Assembly (NCBI GenBank): GCA_017545535.1
Contig: JAFWMS010000021.1
Span: forward strand, 221,966-285,965
Origin: Clostridia bacterium
Lineage (GTDB): Bacteria; Bacillota; Clostridia; Christensenellales; CAG-138
Direction of reading: 5' to 3'
DNA length: 64,000 nucleotides
Position numbers and translations under genes: made by a program. Below are positions 7,783 to 17,225 of the stretch, in pieces. The first letter of the stretch is position 1, and each line of letters begins with the position of its first letter. The notes beneath the pieces were generated by a model. It had not been told where the DNA came from. It made no database searches and saw only the letters and a list, made by a program, of their open reading frames with translations.

Positions 7783-10086
7783 ATGGCGGCGCTTTGTGTA
7801 AGGTGTAAAAAAAATCAGGCCGTCCTTTTCGTCTCCCACATGGAAAACGGGGAGATGAAAAGCGAGGGCTATTGTCTCAAATGCGCAAAGGAACTGGGCA
7901 TGAAGCCCATCGACGACGTGCTCAACAACCTGGGGCTCAAGGAGGAGGACCTGGACGCCATCTGCGAACAGGCCAACGAGATCCTGGGCGGCGAGCTCAT
8001 GAACGTTGACGAAAACAACAGCAACATCGGTGAGACCGGCACGGACAACATCCTGCGGCGGCTCTATGGGAACCTGTTCCCCCACGCCGCCAACCGAGGC
8101 GAGGAGGATCCCCGGAAAGGCGGTCCCTCCCCTGTCGGCCCCGATCCCAAACGGCGACAGACCACCGCTCCCGAAAAGAAGTATCTGAACGCCTTTTGCA
8201 TCGACCTGACGGCCAAAGCCAAGGCCGGCCAGCTGGATGGGCTCATTGGCCGGGAGACGGAGCTGCAGCGATCCATGCAGATCCTGAACCGGCGGTTAAA
8301 GAACAACCCCTGCCTCATCGGCGAGCCAGGCGTAGGCAAGACCGCCATCGTGGAGGGCCTCGCCCAGCGGATCGCTCAGGGAAAGGCTCCCTTTAAGCTG
8401 CTCAACAAAGAGATCTGGCAGCTGGATATGACGGCCCTGGTGGCGGGTACCCAGTATCGGGGCCAGATGGAGGGCCGCATGAAGGGCCTGCTGGATGAGA
8501 TCAAGGGTCTGGGCAACATCATCCTCTTCATCGACGAGGTCCACTCCATCGTGGGTGCGGGCGACGCGGAGGGCGGCATGAACGCCGCCAACATCCTGAA
8601 GCCCGCCTTGTCCCGGGGCGACATCCAGGTGATCGGCGCCACCACCTTCACGGAGTATAGGAAGCACATCGAAAAGGATTCCGCCCTGGAGCGCCGCTTC
8701 CAGCCCGTGACCGTGGAGGAGCCCTCCATCGAGGATTCCATCGCCATCGCGACGGGCGTTGCTCACTACTATGAGGCCTATCACTCCGTGATGATCCCCA
8801 AGGCCATGGCGCGCCAGGCCGTGCTCCTGTCCGAGCGATACATCACCGACCGATATCTCCCCGACAAGGCCATCGACCTGTTGGACGAGGCCGCCGCGGA
8901 CCTGAACCTCAGGAGTCCCATCTGCCGGGACATGGAATCGATCAACGGACAGCTGAACGCCCTGAAGGCGGAAGCCGCCCAGCTTTTGCTTGGCGAGGTC
9001 TCTCCGGAAACGGAGGAGCGGCTCTCTGCGGTAAAAGAAAGCACGGACATGCTGGAGGCGAAGCGAAAGAGCCTCATCGATTCCGGGCTGCCGGAGCTCA
9101 GCGTGGACGATTTGGCCAGGATCATCGAGCTTTGGACCAAGATCCCTGCCGGCAAGATCAAGGAACAGGAGTTCACCCGCCTCATCAATCTCTCCGACAG
9201 GCTCAAAGCCCGCATCATCGGACAGGATCCGGCCATCGACGCGGTCTGTTCCGCCATCCGACGCCGCCGGGCGGGCATCTCCGACTCCCGCCGCCCCATC
9301 TCCTTCCTGTTCACCGGCCCCACGGGCGTGGGCAAGACGGAGTTGGTCAAGCAGCTCTCCCGGGAGCTCTTCGACGGTCCGGAAGCGTTGGTGCGTCTCG
9401 ATATGAGCGAGTTCATGGAGAAGCACGCTGTGTCCCGGATCATCGGCTCTCCCCCCGGGTATGTGGGCTATGACGAGGCCGGACAGCTCACCGAGACCGT
9501 CCGCCGCCGCCCCTATTGCGTGATCCTCTTCGACGAGATCGAGAAAGCCCATCCGGATGTCATGAACATCCTCCTGCAGATCCTGGACGACGGACACATC
9601 ACCGACGCCCACGGACGGAAGGTGAACTTCTCCAACGCCGTCCTCATCATGACCAGCAATGCCGGATCCGACGAGAAGGGCGCCGGCTCCATGGGCTTCG
9701 ACCGCTCCAGCAACGAGCAGGCCAAGGACAAGGCCATGAAGGCCCTGAAAGCCTTTCTGCGGCCCGAGTTTTTGAACCGGCTGGACGATGTGATCTGCTT
9801 CGAGCATTTGAGCGAGGAAAGCATGACGAAGATTGCCCATATCCTCCTGAAGGAGCTGAAGGCGTCCATGGCGGAGAAGGGTATCGCCCTCTCCTGGTCC
9901 GATGCCGCTGCCCAGCAGTTAGCCAAGATGTCCTACTCTGAGACCTACGGGGCACGAAACCTGCGGCGCTGCATCGAAACGGAAGTGGAGGACAAGATCG
10001 TCGATCTCATCATGGAGAATCAGGGCGCCGTCACCCGGGTGTCGGTGGGCTGCCGGGGCGGCAAGCTGACTGTACAGGCAAAATAA
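7783..10086 (+). CDS. ClpE-like AAA+ unfoldase with N-terminal zinc ribbon
   Basis: 767 residues. The N-terminus has paired cysteines (CVRC at 5-8, CLKC about 22 residues later) like ClpE and McsA, and there is no Clp-N double repeat. Two AAA+ modules follow: D1 with Walker A GEPGVGKT (about 184) and Walker B ILFIDEVHS; D2 with GPTGVGKT (about 510) and VILFDEIEKAHPD. The linker between them is coiled-coil-like. The tripeptide MGF in SMGFD lies where HSP100 proteins carry the ClpP-docking loop, so it probably feeds ClpP. Cysteine spacing and domain order fit ClpE better than ClpC. ClpP and CtsR are not in the window. Confidence 0.85.
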   Translation: MAALCVRCKKNQAVLFVSHMENGEMKSEGYCLKCAKELGMKPIDDVLNNLGLKEEDLDAICEQANEILGGELMNVDENNSNIGETGTDNILRRLYGNLFPHAANRGEEDPRKGGPSPVGPDPKRRQTTAPEKKYLNAFCIDLTAKAKAGQLDGLIGRETELQRSMQILNRRLKNNPCLIGEPGVGKTAIVEGLAQRIAQGKAPFKLLNKEIWQLDMTALVAGTQYRGQMEGRMKGLLDEIKGLGNIILFIDEVHSIVGAGDAEGGMNAANILKPALSRGDIQVIGATTFTEYRKHIEKDSALERRFQPVTVEEPSIEDSIAIATGVAHYYEAYHSVMIPKAMARQAVLLSERYITDRYLPDKAIDLLDEAAADLNLRSPICRDMESINGQLNALKAEAAQLLLGEVSPETEERLSAVKESTDMLEAKRKSLIDSGLPELSVDDLARIIELWTKIPAGKIKEQEFTRLINLSDRLKARIIGQDPAIDAVCSAIRRRRAGISDSRRPISFLFTGPTGVGKTELVKQLSRELFDGPEALVRLDMSEFMEKHAVSRIIGSPPGYVGYDEAGQLTETVRRRPYCVILFDEIEKAHPDVMNILLQILDDGHITDAHGRKVNFSNAVLIMTSNAGSDEKGAGSMGFDRSSNEQAKDKAMKALKAFLRPEFLNRLDDVICFEHLSEESMTKIAHILLKELKASMAEKGIALSWSDAAAQQLAKMSYSETYGARNLRRCIETEVEDKIVDLIMENQGAVTRVSVGCRGGKLTVQAK

Positions 10087-10100
10087 AACAGCCCAAAAAA

Positions 10101-10130
10101 GAGGAGCGATTTTGGTCGCTCCTCACTTTT
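10101..10130 (+). terminator. intrinsic terminator after the ClpE-like gene
   Basis: GAGGAGCGA (10101-10109) pairs with TCGCTCCTC (10116-10124), followed by ACTTTT. On the minus strand it can also end the nudix transcript. Confidence 0.7.
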
Positions 10131-10593
10131 ATGCGTATTGTCCCAAATATTTGTGTATGACCGGCCGGATAGGCGGAGAAATCATATCGAGATCGATCTC
10201 CGACGGTGCGAAGAAGCGCAGTTCCTCCATCTCGCCGTCTATGTTCATAGGTTCGCCTATATATTTGCGACACAGGTAGACGATCTCGTAATTGGACACC
10301 TCGTCGCCGTTGGGATAGACATAATGTGCTTCCGGACCGGAGTTCACGCAAAAGAACTCCAGTTCCAAGGCATCGAGCCCCATCTCCTCCAAAAGCTCCC
10401 GCCGAGCGCAGTCCTCCGCGGGTTCGTCTATCTCCACGGACCCGCCGGAGTATCCCCACAAGTGATTGTCGGAGCGTCTGCCCAAAAGAAGCCGTCCCAA
10501 CTCGTCCACGACGATGACACTGGCGGCGCACTGGATGACGGTCCTGTGGCCTACCAGCTTCCGCATCTCGGCCATGTATCCGGTCATGCCCAT
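10129..10593 (-). CDS. NUDIX hydrolase
   Basis: 154 residues. The Nudix box is complete, from GGSVEIDEPAEDCA into RRELLEEMGL (about residues 49-72), giving the metal-binding REx2EExG signature. LLLGRRSDNHLWGYSGG precedes it. The protein hydrolyses a nucleoside diphosphate linked to some group X; the substrate cannot be told. The start lies 4 bases after the ftsY stop, so it is the last gene of the smc-ftsY transcript. The pairing is probably just operon company rather than shared function. Confidence 0.8.
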   Translation of the reverse strand: MGMTGYMAEMRKLVGHRTVIQCAASVIVVDELGRLLLGRRSDNHLWGYSGGSVEIDEPAEDCARRELLEEMGLDALELEFFCVNSGPEAHYVYPNGDEVSNYEIVYLCRKYIGEPMNIDGEMEELRFFAPSEIDLDMISPPIRPVIHKYLGQYA

Positions 10594-10597
10594 AGGA

Positions 10598-11491
10598 TTA
10601 CAGCAGCGCCTGGGCGAATTCCTGCCCGTCGAAGGGCTTGAGATCGTCGATCCCCTCCCCCACGCCGATGAAGCGCACGGGCACGTGGAGGGTGTTGCAG
10701 ATGTTCACCACCACGCCGCCCTTGGCCGTGCCATCCAGCTTGGTCAGGATCACCCCATCGAGGTCGCTGGCCTCCTGAAAGGCCAGGGCCTGAGCCAGGG
10801 CATTTTGGCCCGTGGTGGCGTCCAGCACCAACAGCACCTGACAGGGCACGTTGGGAAGCTCCCGTTCGATGACCTTGCGGATCTTGGAGAGCTCGTTCAT
10901 CAGATTTTTCTTGTTGTGGAGCCGCCCCGCCGTATCCACGATCAGCAGGTCGCAGCCCTTCGCCTTATAGGAGGCGATGGCGTCATAGACCACAGCCGCC
11001 GGATCGGAGCCCTCCTGATGGCGCACCATGGGCACGCCGGCCCGCTCCGCCCAGATGCCCAGCTGCTCCGCCGCCGCTGCCCGGAAGGTGTCCGCCGCGG
11101 CCAGCATGGGCTTGCGGCCCCGGGACTTATATTCATGGGCGATCTTGCCGATAGAGGTGGTCTTTCCCACCCCGTTGACGCCTACGATCAGGATGACCCC
11201 CGCCTTGTCGTCCAGAGGGAAGGATCCTTCCGGCGCAATGCGCTGAGCGATCAGAGAGATCAAAGCCTCCCGGGCCTCGGCTCTGTTCTTGAGTTTATCG
11301 TCCTTGATCCGCTGGCGCAGAGCTTCCACCAGGCTGGTGGACGTTTCCACGCCCATGTCCGCCAGGATCATGCTCTCCTCCAGCTCCTCAAAGAATTCAT
11401 CGCTGATGCGGTCTTCCCCAAAGATGGCGTCGAACCAACTGTTGCGGGTCTTCTTTAGGCCATCCTTCAGTTTCGTCAGAAAATTGCTCAC
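10598..11491 (-). CDS. ftsY: signal recognition particle receptor FtsY
   Basis: 297 residues from a GTG at 11491 overlapping the smc stop (GTGA), with GAGGAGG upstream. The NG domain is complete: the N four-helix bundle, G1 GVNGVGKTTSIGK (about 106), G2 DTFRAAAAEQL, G3 DTAGRLHNK, G4 TKLDGTAKGG and the closing GVGEGIDDLKPFD. It is the membrane GTPase receptor that docks SRP-ribosome complexes. The acidic A domain of enterobacterial FtsY is absent, as is common in Firmicutes. The smc-ftsY order is a standard Firmicute arrangement. Confidence 0.95.
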   Translation of the reverse strand: MSNFLTKLKDGLKKTRNSWFDAIFGEDRISDEFFEELEESMILADMGVETSTSLVEALRQRIKDDKLKNRAEAREALISLIAQRIAPEGSFPLDDKAGVILIVGVNGVGKTTSIGKIAHEYKSRGRKPMLAAADTFRAAAAEQLGIWAERAGVPMVRHQEGSDPAAVVYDAIASYKAKGCDLLIVDTAGRLHNKKNLMNELSKIRKVIERELPNVPCQVLLVLDATTGQNALAQALAFQEASDLDGVILTKLDGTAKGGVVVNICNTLHVPVRFIGVGEGIDDLKPFDGQEFAQALL

Positions 11492-14400
11492 TCTGCTGCC
11501 TCCTCGAACTTTGCGGATACGATGCTGCTCACGCCCTTCTCCTCCATGGCCACGCCATAGAGAGTGTTGCATACCTCCATGCTCCCCTTACGGTGGGTGA
11601 TGAGGATGAATTGGGTCTGCTTCCCGTAGTCCCGGACGAACTCCGCAAAGCGGCCCACGTTGGCCTCGTCCAGGCTGGTCTCAATCTCATCCAGGAAGCA
11701 GAAGGCCGGGCTCTTGACCCGCAGCATGGCAAAGAGCAGGGCGATGGCCGTCAGGGCCCGCTCGCCGCCGGACATGAGGCTCAACAGCTGCAGCTTCTTG
11801 CCCGGGGGCTGGGCGATGATGTCGATGTCACAGTTCAGCACGTCCTTGGGGTCGCTGAGCCGCAGCTCTGCCTGGCCGCCGCCGAACAGGGATATGAATA
11901 CCTTCTTGAACTCCGACTGGACCCGGTCGAACTCCCCGGCAAAGACCTTCTCCATGGTCTTTGTCAGCTTTTCGATGAGGGTGTACAGATCCGCAGCCGC
12001 CCCCTCCAGATCCTTATACTGCCGATCCAAGCTTTCATACCGCTCCGAGACCTGGGCATATTCCTCTATGGCGTCCAGATTCACCGTGCCAAGGGATCGG
12101 ATCTGCTCCCGCAGCTTCGACGCCCGCTGACTGCTGGCAGTAATGGGGATATCCTCCCTCAGCTGCAGCGCGTTCTCATAGGTAAGACCATAGTTCTGCC
12201 AGATGCGATCCTGCTGCTGCTCCAAGGCTGTCTGAAGCTTCCCCAGGCTCATCTCCACCTTGGTCCGGCTGTCCAACAGCTCCCGGGTGCTGCCCAGCAG
12301 CTCGTCCCGACGGGCACGGCGCAGGCGCAGCTCCTCCTTTTGGATGGCCCGCTGATCGTCCAGCTTCCGCTGCTCCTCTTGGGCAGCGATCAAGATCTCC
12401 TTCGCTTTCGCGATGGAAGAGAGCAGGGAGCCATGGGTCCCTTCCTCCGTTTCGGCGTCCTGTTGCGCCTTTTCGGCCGCCTCCAAAAGGGCGGAACGTT
12501 TTTCCTCGCAGCGCTCGATCTCTTTCGTGAGCCGCTCCCGCTCCGCCTCCCGGGCGGAGGCTTCCTTCATCATGGCGGTATGGCGGAGGCGAAGCTCTGT
12601 CAAAGCTTCCGCCTGCTCGTCCCGCTGCTTACGCATGGCGTAGAGAGCTTTCGTCTCCTCCATGACCTCCTGACGGGACACGTTCCCATGCTCCTCCAGG
12701 TCGGTCTGCTCCGTGTTCAAGAGAGCCATCCGCTCCCGGATGGAGACCACGTTTTGAGCGTTGGAAGACAGTTCCTCCGCCAAGGCTTCCCCATCGTCCC
12801 GGACCGTATCCATGTCCCGATCGATGATGCTCAGCTTATCGTTATGTTTTTCCAGGTCGATCTCCTTGTCGTGAAGGTCCTGAACAAGGCTCTCTACCTG
12901 AAGGGCGGCCAGGGAGACCTGCTGCCGTTTCTCGTCATAGAGCTGGGCAGCATCTTTGCGCGCCTTCTCCAGCTCAGCGTACTGTTTTTTCAGCTCTGCG
13001 ATCTCCCGCTCCCGACCCAGGATGCCAAAGTTCCGCTTCTGGGCACTGCCGCCGGTCATGGCGCCGCCGGGGGTGATAAGATCGCCCTTGAGAGTGACGA
13101 TCTGGAAAGCGCCGCCGGAACGCTCCTTCAGGCTGACGCCTACGGACAGATCTTCCACCACCACCGTGCGGCCCAGCAGATACTCCACCGCCTTATCCAT
13201 GCCCTCATCCCAACGGATCAGATCGGAAGCGAGGCCAATGACGCCCTTTTCCTGCAAAAAGTGCCGATCCTTCTCCCGCACGCCGTTCTCCGACAACAGG
13301 TCGAGGGGCAGGATGGTGCAGCGGCCGAATTCCTTTCGCCGCAACGTCTCTATGATATACTTGGCGTCCCGGCCGGTGCGGCTCACCAAATTTTGCTGGG
13401 CCCCGCCCATGGCGGTGCCGATGGCTATCTCAAACTTTTCCGGCACATGGATGAGTTCCGCCACCACGCCAAGGATACGGCTGCGCAGCTCCACGTCCCG
13501 TTCAGCCAGATCCATGATCAGGCGAACGCTGTTTTGATAGCCCTCCCGTTTGCGGGCCATCTCCTCCAGCACGTGCAGCCGCGAAGAGGCGGCGCCGCTT
13601 TCCTGTTCCTGATGCCGGACCCTATCCGCCTGCTCCTCCTGCTCGGCAAGGCGCTTGCTCTGATTGTCTCGAGCCAGTTGGAGTTCTTCCCTGCTTTTTT
13701 CTCGAACGCTCTGCAGCCGCTGCTGCTCCGCTTCAGCCTGAGACCGCTCCTGCTGCAGCTCGTCCAGCGCCTGTGCGTTCTTTTCTATCTCCCCTCGGAT
13801 CGCCTCCGCCCGCTCCAAAAGAGACTGCTCCAGAGCGGACAGACGGGAAAGGCTGCTCTTCTTGTCTGAAAGACGGTTGAGCTCCTCCATGATCCGATTC
13901 TTTTTTTCTTCAAGGGCAGCTTCCGCCGCCTCGCAGGCCATATTGAGAGCGGAAAGGGCTTCGTTCTTTTCTTCGATCTCGCTGGCCAGCTTTCCCTGCT
14001 CCTCGTCGGAAAGGGATGCCATGCTATTCAGGATGAGGCGGCGTTCAGCGATCTCCTTGGCTTGGGCTTCCGCCTCACCGAGCAGCCGCTCCCGCTCCTT
14101 AGCCAGATTCTCCTGCCGGGCCAACAGCAACTTTTCCTCGCCCTGGAGACCTTCCACGTTGGACAGCAGCTCCAAGGTCCTCCGCTGCTCCTCGTCCAGC
14201 TTTTCATCCAGGACGCGGATCTTATCCTCCAGCTCCCGACTTGCTTCCTGCAGCACACCATCCTCGGATTCGACACCAGAAAGCTGCTCCTGTATCTGCT
14301 GCAAAGAGGCCTGCTGTTCGGCGATCTTCTGCCGGCTCTTCTCCGTTTCATGGAGAAAGAGGTTCACCTCAAGCCGCTGCAGTTCCTCCTTGGCCCCCTG

Positions 14401-15045
14401 ATAGACGATGGCCTTCTCCTGCTGCTCCTTCAAGGGACCGATCCGGCTCTCCAGTTCATGGAGGATGTCCGCGATCCGCTCCATATTCTTTTGGGTGTTT
14501 TCCAGCTTCTTCTCCGCCTCGGATCGGCGCACGCGATATCGCATGACGCCCGCCGCCTCCTCCAGTGCGGAACGGCGATCCGCGGACTTGTTGGACAGGA
14601 TCTCGTCCACCTTGCCCTGGGAGATGATGGAATAGCCATCACGGCCGATGCCCGTGTCCCGGAACAGCTCCAAAACATCCTTCAACCGGCAGTTCTTGCC
14701 GTTGATGGCGTACTCGCTCTCACCATTCCGGTAGACTCGGCGGGTGACCGACACCTCGTCATACTCCAGTGGCAAGGATCCATCGGCGTTGTCGAAGGTC
14801 AGCGACACCTCCGCCATGCCCAAAGGGCGGCGCTTTTGGGTGCCGTTGAAGATCACGTCCTCCATCTTGGCGCCGCGCAGCGCCCGGGCGCTTTGCTCGC
14901 CCAGGACCCAGCGCACCGCGTCGGAGATGTTGCTCTTTCCGCTGCCGTTGGGCCCGATGACGGCTGTGATGCCCGTTCCGAATTGAAGTTCCGTTTTTTT
15001 CGCAAAGGATTTGAATCCCTGCATTTCCAGCTTTGTTAGTCGCAT
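11488..15045 (-). CDS. smc: chromosome segregation ATPase SMC
   Basis: 1185 residues from the ATG at 15045 (MRLTKLEMQGFKSFAKK), which overlaps the rnc stop by 10 bases. The N-terminal Walker A is GPNGSGKSN (about 32-40). Two long coiled coils flank a hinge around 500-680, with GGAMTGGSAQ at its end. The C-terminal head has the signature LMSGGERALTAIALLF and Walker B FCFLDEIETSLDEANV. SMC dimers with ScpA and ScpB compact and segregate chromosomes. The D-loop reads IETSLDE where I expect VDAALDD, a mild variation. Length is normal. ScpA/B are not in the window. Confidence 0.96.
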   Translation of the reverse strand: MRLTKLEMQGFKSFAKKTELQFGTGITAVIGPNGSGKSNISDAVRWVLGEQSARALRGAKMEDVIFNGTQKRRPLGMAEVSLTFDNADGSLPLEYDEVSVTRRVYRNGESEYAINGKNCRLKDVLELFRDTGIGRDGYSIISQGKVDEILSNKSADRRSALEEAAGVMRYRVRRSEAEKKLENTQKNMERIADILHELESRIGPLKEQQEKAIVYQGAKEELQRLEVNLFLHETEKSRQKIAEQQASLQQIQEQLSGVESEDGVLQEASRELEDKIRVLDEKLDEEQRRTLELLSNVEGLQGEEKLLLARQENLAKERERLLGEAEAQAKEIAERRLILNSMASLSDEEQGKLASEIEEKNEALSALNMACEAAEAALEEKKNRIMEELNRLSDKKSSLSRLSALEQSLLERAEAIRGEIEKNAQALDELQQERSQAEAEQQRLQSVREKSREELQLARDNQSKRLAEQEEQADRVRHQEQESGAASSRLHVLEEMARKREGYQNSVRLIMDLAERDVELRSRILGVVAELIHVPEKFEIAIGTAMGGAQQNLVSRTGRDAKYIIETLRRKEFGRCTILPLDLLSENGVREKDRHFLQEKGVIGLASDLIRWDEGMDKAVEYLLGRTVVVEDLSVGVSLKERSGGAFQIVTLKGDLITPGGAMTGGSAQKRNFGILGREREIAELKKQYAELEKARKDAAQLYDEKRQQVSLAALQVESLVQDLHDKEIDLEKHNDKLSIIDRDMDTVRDDGEALAEELSSNAQNVVSIRERMALLNTEQTDLEEHGNVSRQEVMEETKALYAMRKQRDEQAEALTELRLRHTAMMKEASAREAERERLTKEIERCEEKRSALLEAAEKAQQDAETEEGTHGSLLSSIAKAKEILIAAQEEQRKLDDQRAIQKEELRLRRARRDELLGSTRELLDSRTKVEMSLGKLQTALEQQQDRIWQNYGLTYENALQLREDIPITASSQRASKLREQIRSLGTVNLDAIEEYAQVSERYESLDRQYKDLEGAAADLYTLIEKLTKTMEKVFAGEFDRVQSEFKKVFISLFGGGQAELRLSDPKDVLNCDIDIIAQPPGKKLQLLSLMSGGERALTAIALLFAMLRVKSPAFCFLDEIETSLDEANVGRFAEFVRDYGKQTQFILITHRKGSMEVCNTLYGVAMEEKGVSSIVSAKFEEAAE

Positions 15046-15731
15046 GCTTTCGTATATCTTTCCATGGCCATCTGGGCAGCTGCCTGTCCCGCAGTCTGCT
15101 TGGACGGGCCGGAGCCCATGCCCCACTCTGTATCGTCCACCAGCACCCGCATGGTGAACTCCTTCTTGTGATCCGGTCCGGATTCGCTTACCAGCTCATA
15201 CCGAATGGTCCGCCCCTTGTGGTCCGCGTGGACCAGCTCCTGAAAGGCGGTCTTGCTGTCCTTGGAGGAGGACCTTTTTTCCTGCCCCTCGGCACAGAGC
15301 ACATAGTCCTGGACCAGCTTTTGGGCCTCAGCAAGGCCCCCGTCCAGGTAGATCGCGGCCAGCACCGCCTCGAAGGCGTCGGAGAGGATGGAATCCTTCT
15401 TTCGGCCGCCGCACTGCTCCTCACCCCGGCTGAGCAGCAGAAACTCGCCCAATCCCAGCCGACGGGCTGCCGCCGCCAAAGCCTCTTCACACACCAAGGA
15501 GGACCGAAGCCGGGTCAAGGCGCCTTCCCGCATCTCAGGATGGGTGTCGTACAGATGCCGGGAGACCAGATGCTCCAGCACCGCGTCCCCCAGGTATTCC
15601 AGCCGCTCGTTGTCCTCACCCATGCGATGCTGCTCCACCGCCAAAGAGGAATGGGTCAGCGCCCGGCGCAATAAACCATCCTCCCGGAATCGGTAGCCCA
15701 GCTTGTCCATGCATTCGTTTAGATCGCTCAT
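15036..15731 (-). CDS. rnc: ribonuclease III
   Basis: 231 residues. The RNase III signature ERLEYLGDAVLEHLVS (about 41-56) carries the catalytic Glu/Asp set, and a second acidic cluster SDAFEAVLAAIYLDGG is near 118. A C-terminal double-stranded-RNA-binding domain (about 158-228) ends in SGPSKQTAGQAAAQMAMERY. It processes rRNA precursors and structured mRNAs. The order acpP-rnc-smc-ftsY is typical of Firmicutes. A terminator hairpin lies between acpP and rnc, so rnc expression probably depends on readthrough. Confidence 0.95.
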   Translation of the reverse strand: MSDLNECMDKLGYRFREDGLLRRALTHSSLAVEQHRMGEDNERLEYLGDAVLEHLVSRHLYDTHPEMREGALTRLRSSLVCEEALAAAARRLGLGEFLLLSRGEEQCGGRKKDSILSDAFEAVLAAIYLDGGLAEAQKLVQDYVLCAEGQEKRSSSKDSKTAFQELVHADHKGRTIRYELVSESGPDHKKEFTMRVLVDDTEWGMGSGPSKQTAGQAAAQMAMERYTKACD

Positions 15732-15745
15732 GTGGTGCGCTCCTA

Positions 15746-15775
15746 TAAAAAGGCCCGCATCCTGCTGGAGCGGGC
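15746..15775 (-). terminator. intrinsic terminator between acpP and rnc
   Basis: On the minus strand GCCCGC (15775-15770) pairs with GCGGGC (15758-15753), followed by CTTTTTATA. It should lower transcription from the acpP promoter into rnc-smc-ftsY. The rnc ribosome site follows at once. Confidence 0.7.
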
Positions 15776-15811
15776 AGACCCATTCACCTTCTGAAAGGGC
15801 GCTGTGGATTG

Positions 15812-16033
15812 TTATTTGGCGAGATAGCCCACAATATCGCCCACGGTCTTGATATTGGGGAGCACCTCATCGGGGATCTCCGCATCGAACTCCTGTTCCA
15901 TGTCCATGACGAGCTCCACGATATCCAGAGAATCAGCATGCAGATCGTCGATCAGGCTGCTCGCGGGGGTGATGGTCTCCGGGTCGATATCCAGCTGCTT
16001 GGCGATGATCGCACGTACCTTCTCAAACTCCAT
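15812..16033 (-). CDS. acpP: acyl carrier protein
   Basis: 73 residues, starting at [14 protein letters not shown], with ACAGGAGGATTCAAAT upstream. Ser in [12 protein letters not shown] (about 36) is the 4'-phosphopantetheine attachment site. The acidic helix [14 protein letters not shown] is typical. It carries acyl chains in fatty acid synthesis and, for PlsX, toward phosphatidic acid. A further ATG eight codons upstream is not chosen because the ribosome site favours this start. It has its own strong promoter, which fits the high level of ACP needed. Confidence 0.95.
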   Translation of the reverse strand: MEFEKVRAIIAKQLDIDPETITPASSLIDDLHADSLDIVELVMDMEQEFDAEIPDEVLPNIKTVGDIVGYLAK

Positions 16034-16082
16034 ATTTGAATCCTCCTGTAGAATCACTTTTTAACCAAAAAATTCCTTGATA

Positions 16083-16111
16083 ATTGTAAAACACGGGTCG
16101 CGATATGTCAA
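16083..16111 (-). promoter_or_regulatory. sigma-A promoter for acpP
   Basis: On the minus strand TTGACA (16111-16106), a 17-base spacer and TACAAT (16088-16083). It lies between plsX and acpP. I see no FapR-type operator with confidence. Confidence 0.8.
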
Positions 16112-16119
16112 CCAAATTT

Positions 16120-17139
16120 TTAGCCTTCCACTTGAATTTCCGAAGCTTGTACCGCTGCGGCGATCTTTTTTGTCACGCCGCCCTTCACCAGCTTTTGCGC
16201 CTGACGAATGGCGTTGAAGAAGGCCTTGGCGTTGGAGCTGCCGTGAGCCTTGATGACGCCGCCGTTGACCCCCAACAGCGGCGCGCCGCCCACTTCGGTA
16301 TAATCCATCTTTTTCTTCAGGGAAGCGAAAGCAGGCTTGGCGATGGCGCCGCCGATGGTGCCCCGCAAGGAACCCATGAGCTCCGTCTTCAGCATGGACG
16401 TGATGGCCTTAGCCACGCCCTCGGTGCTCTTGAGCAGCACGTTCCCCGCAAAGCCGTCGGTGACCACCGCGTCGAAATCACCGCTCATCAGCTCCCTAGC
16501 CTCACAGTTGCCGCCGAAGCGGATGCCTTCCAGCTTTTGCAGCAGCGGATAGGTCTCCTTGGTGAGCTCGTTCCCCTTCTCCGCTTCCTCTCCGTTGTTC
16601 AGAAGCCCGATAACAGGTGCTTCGACCCCTTCCACCAGCTCCATATAGGCGCTGCCCATCTGGGCAAACTGGACGAGATACAGGGGCTTGCAGTCCACGT
16701 TGGCGCCTGCGTCGATGATCATGGTGTGTCCGCCCTGCAGATTCGGGATGAGGGGCGCCAGGGCCGGGCGCTGGACGCCCTTGATGCGGCGGATGATGAG
16801 GGTCCCGCAGGAAAGCACGGCCCCGGTGCTGCCGGCGCTGATGAAGCAATCCGCCTCTCCGTCGGCCACGGCTTTGGCGGCCAGGACCACGGAGGAGTTC
16901 TTCTTTCGACGAACGGCGGCTGCGGGGGCTTCCTCGCAGGTAATCACCTCGGTAGCAGGCTTGATCAGCAGCCGTCCTTCCGGGTATTCCTTACCCTGGA
17001 GACAGGTGCGGATCTGCACTTCGTCTCCAAAGAGCCAAATGACCATATCCTGTTCCAGTTCCTGTAGGGCCTGCAAGGCGCCGTCAACCACCGCCTGGGG
17101 CGCGTGATCGCCGCCCATAGCATCCAACGCTAAAATCAT
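16120..17139 (-). CDS. plsX: phosphate acyltransferase PlsX
   Basis: 339 residues starting MILALDAMGGDHAPQAVVDG, with AAGGAG before the ATG. MGGDHAP is the family's N-terminal hallmark; SAGSTGA (about 97), GANVDCKP and GNVLLKSTEG are further conserved blocks. PlsX makes acyl-phosphate from acyl-ACP for PlsY, the first step of phospholipid synthesis. It sits just upstream of acpP, its substrate carrier, but each has its own promoter. Length matches the family. The long upstream reading frame overlaps the neighbouring gene and is not used. Confidence 0.95.
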   Translation of the reverse strand: MILALDAMGGDHAPQAVVDGALQALQELEQDMVIWLFGDEVQIRTCLQGKEYPEGRLLIKPATEVITCEEAPAAAVRRKKNSSVVLAAKAVADGEADCFISAGSTGAVLSCGTLIIRRIKGVQRPALAPLIPNLQGGHTMIIDAGANVDCKPLYLVQFAQMGSAYMELVEGVEAPVIGLLNNGEEAEKGNELTKETYPLLQKLEGIRFGGNCEARELMSGDFDAVVTDGFAGNVLLKSTEGVAKAITSMLKTELMGSLRGTIGGAIAKPAFASLKKKMDYTEVGGAPLLGVNGGVIKAHGSSNAKAFFNAIRQAQKLVKGGVTKKIAAAVQASEIQVEG

Positions 17140-17166
17140 AGTATGCTCCTTCTGCGTTTTGAAGGT

Positions 17167-17195
17167 AGTATACATGCTTTTGGGCGAGATTTCAA
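17167..17195 (-). promoter_or_regulatory. sigma-A promoter for plsX
   Basis: On the minus strand TTGAAA (17195-17190), a 17-base spacer and TATACT (17172-17167), about 28 bases before the start codon. Confidence 0.75.
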
Positions 17196-17225
17196 CCTTC
17201 GCAAAAGGATCGCCGCAAACTTGTT

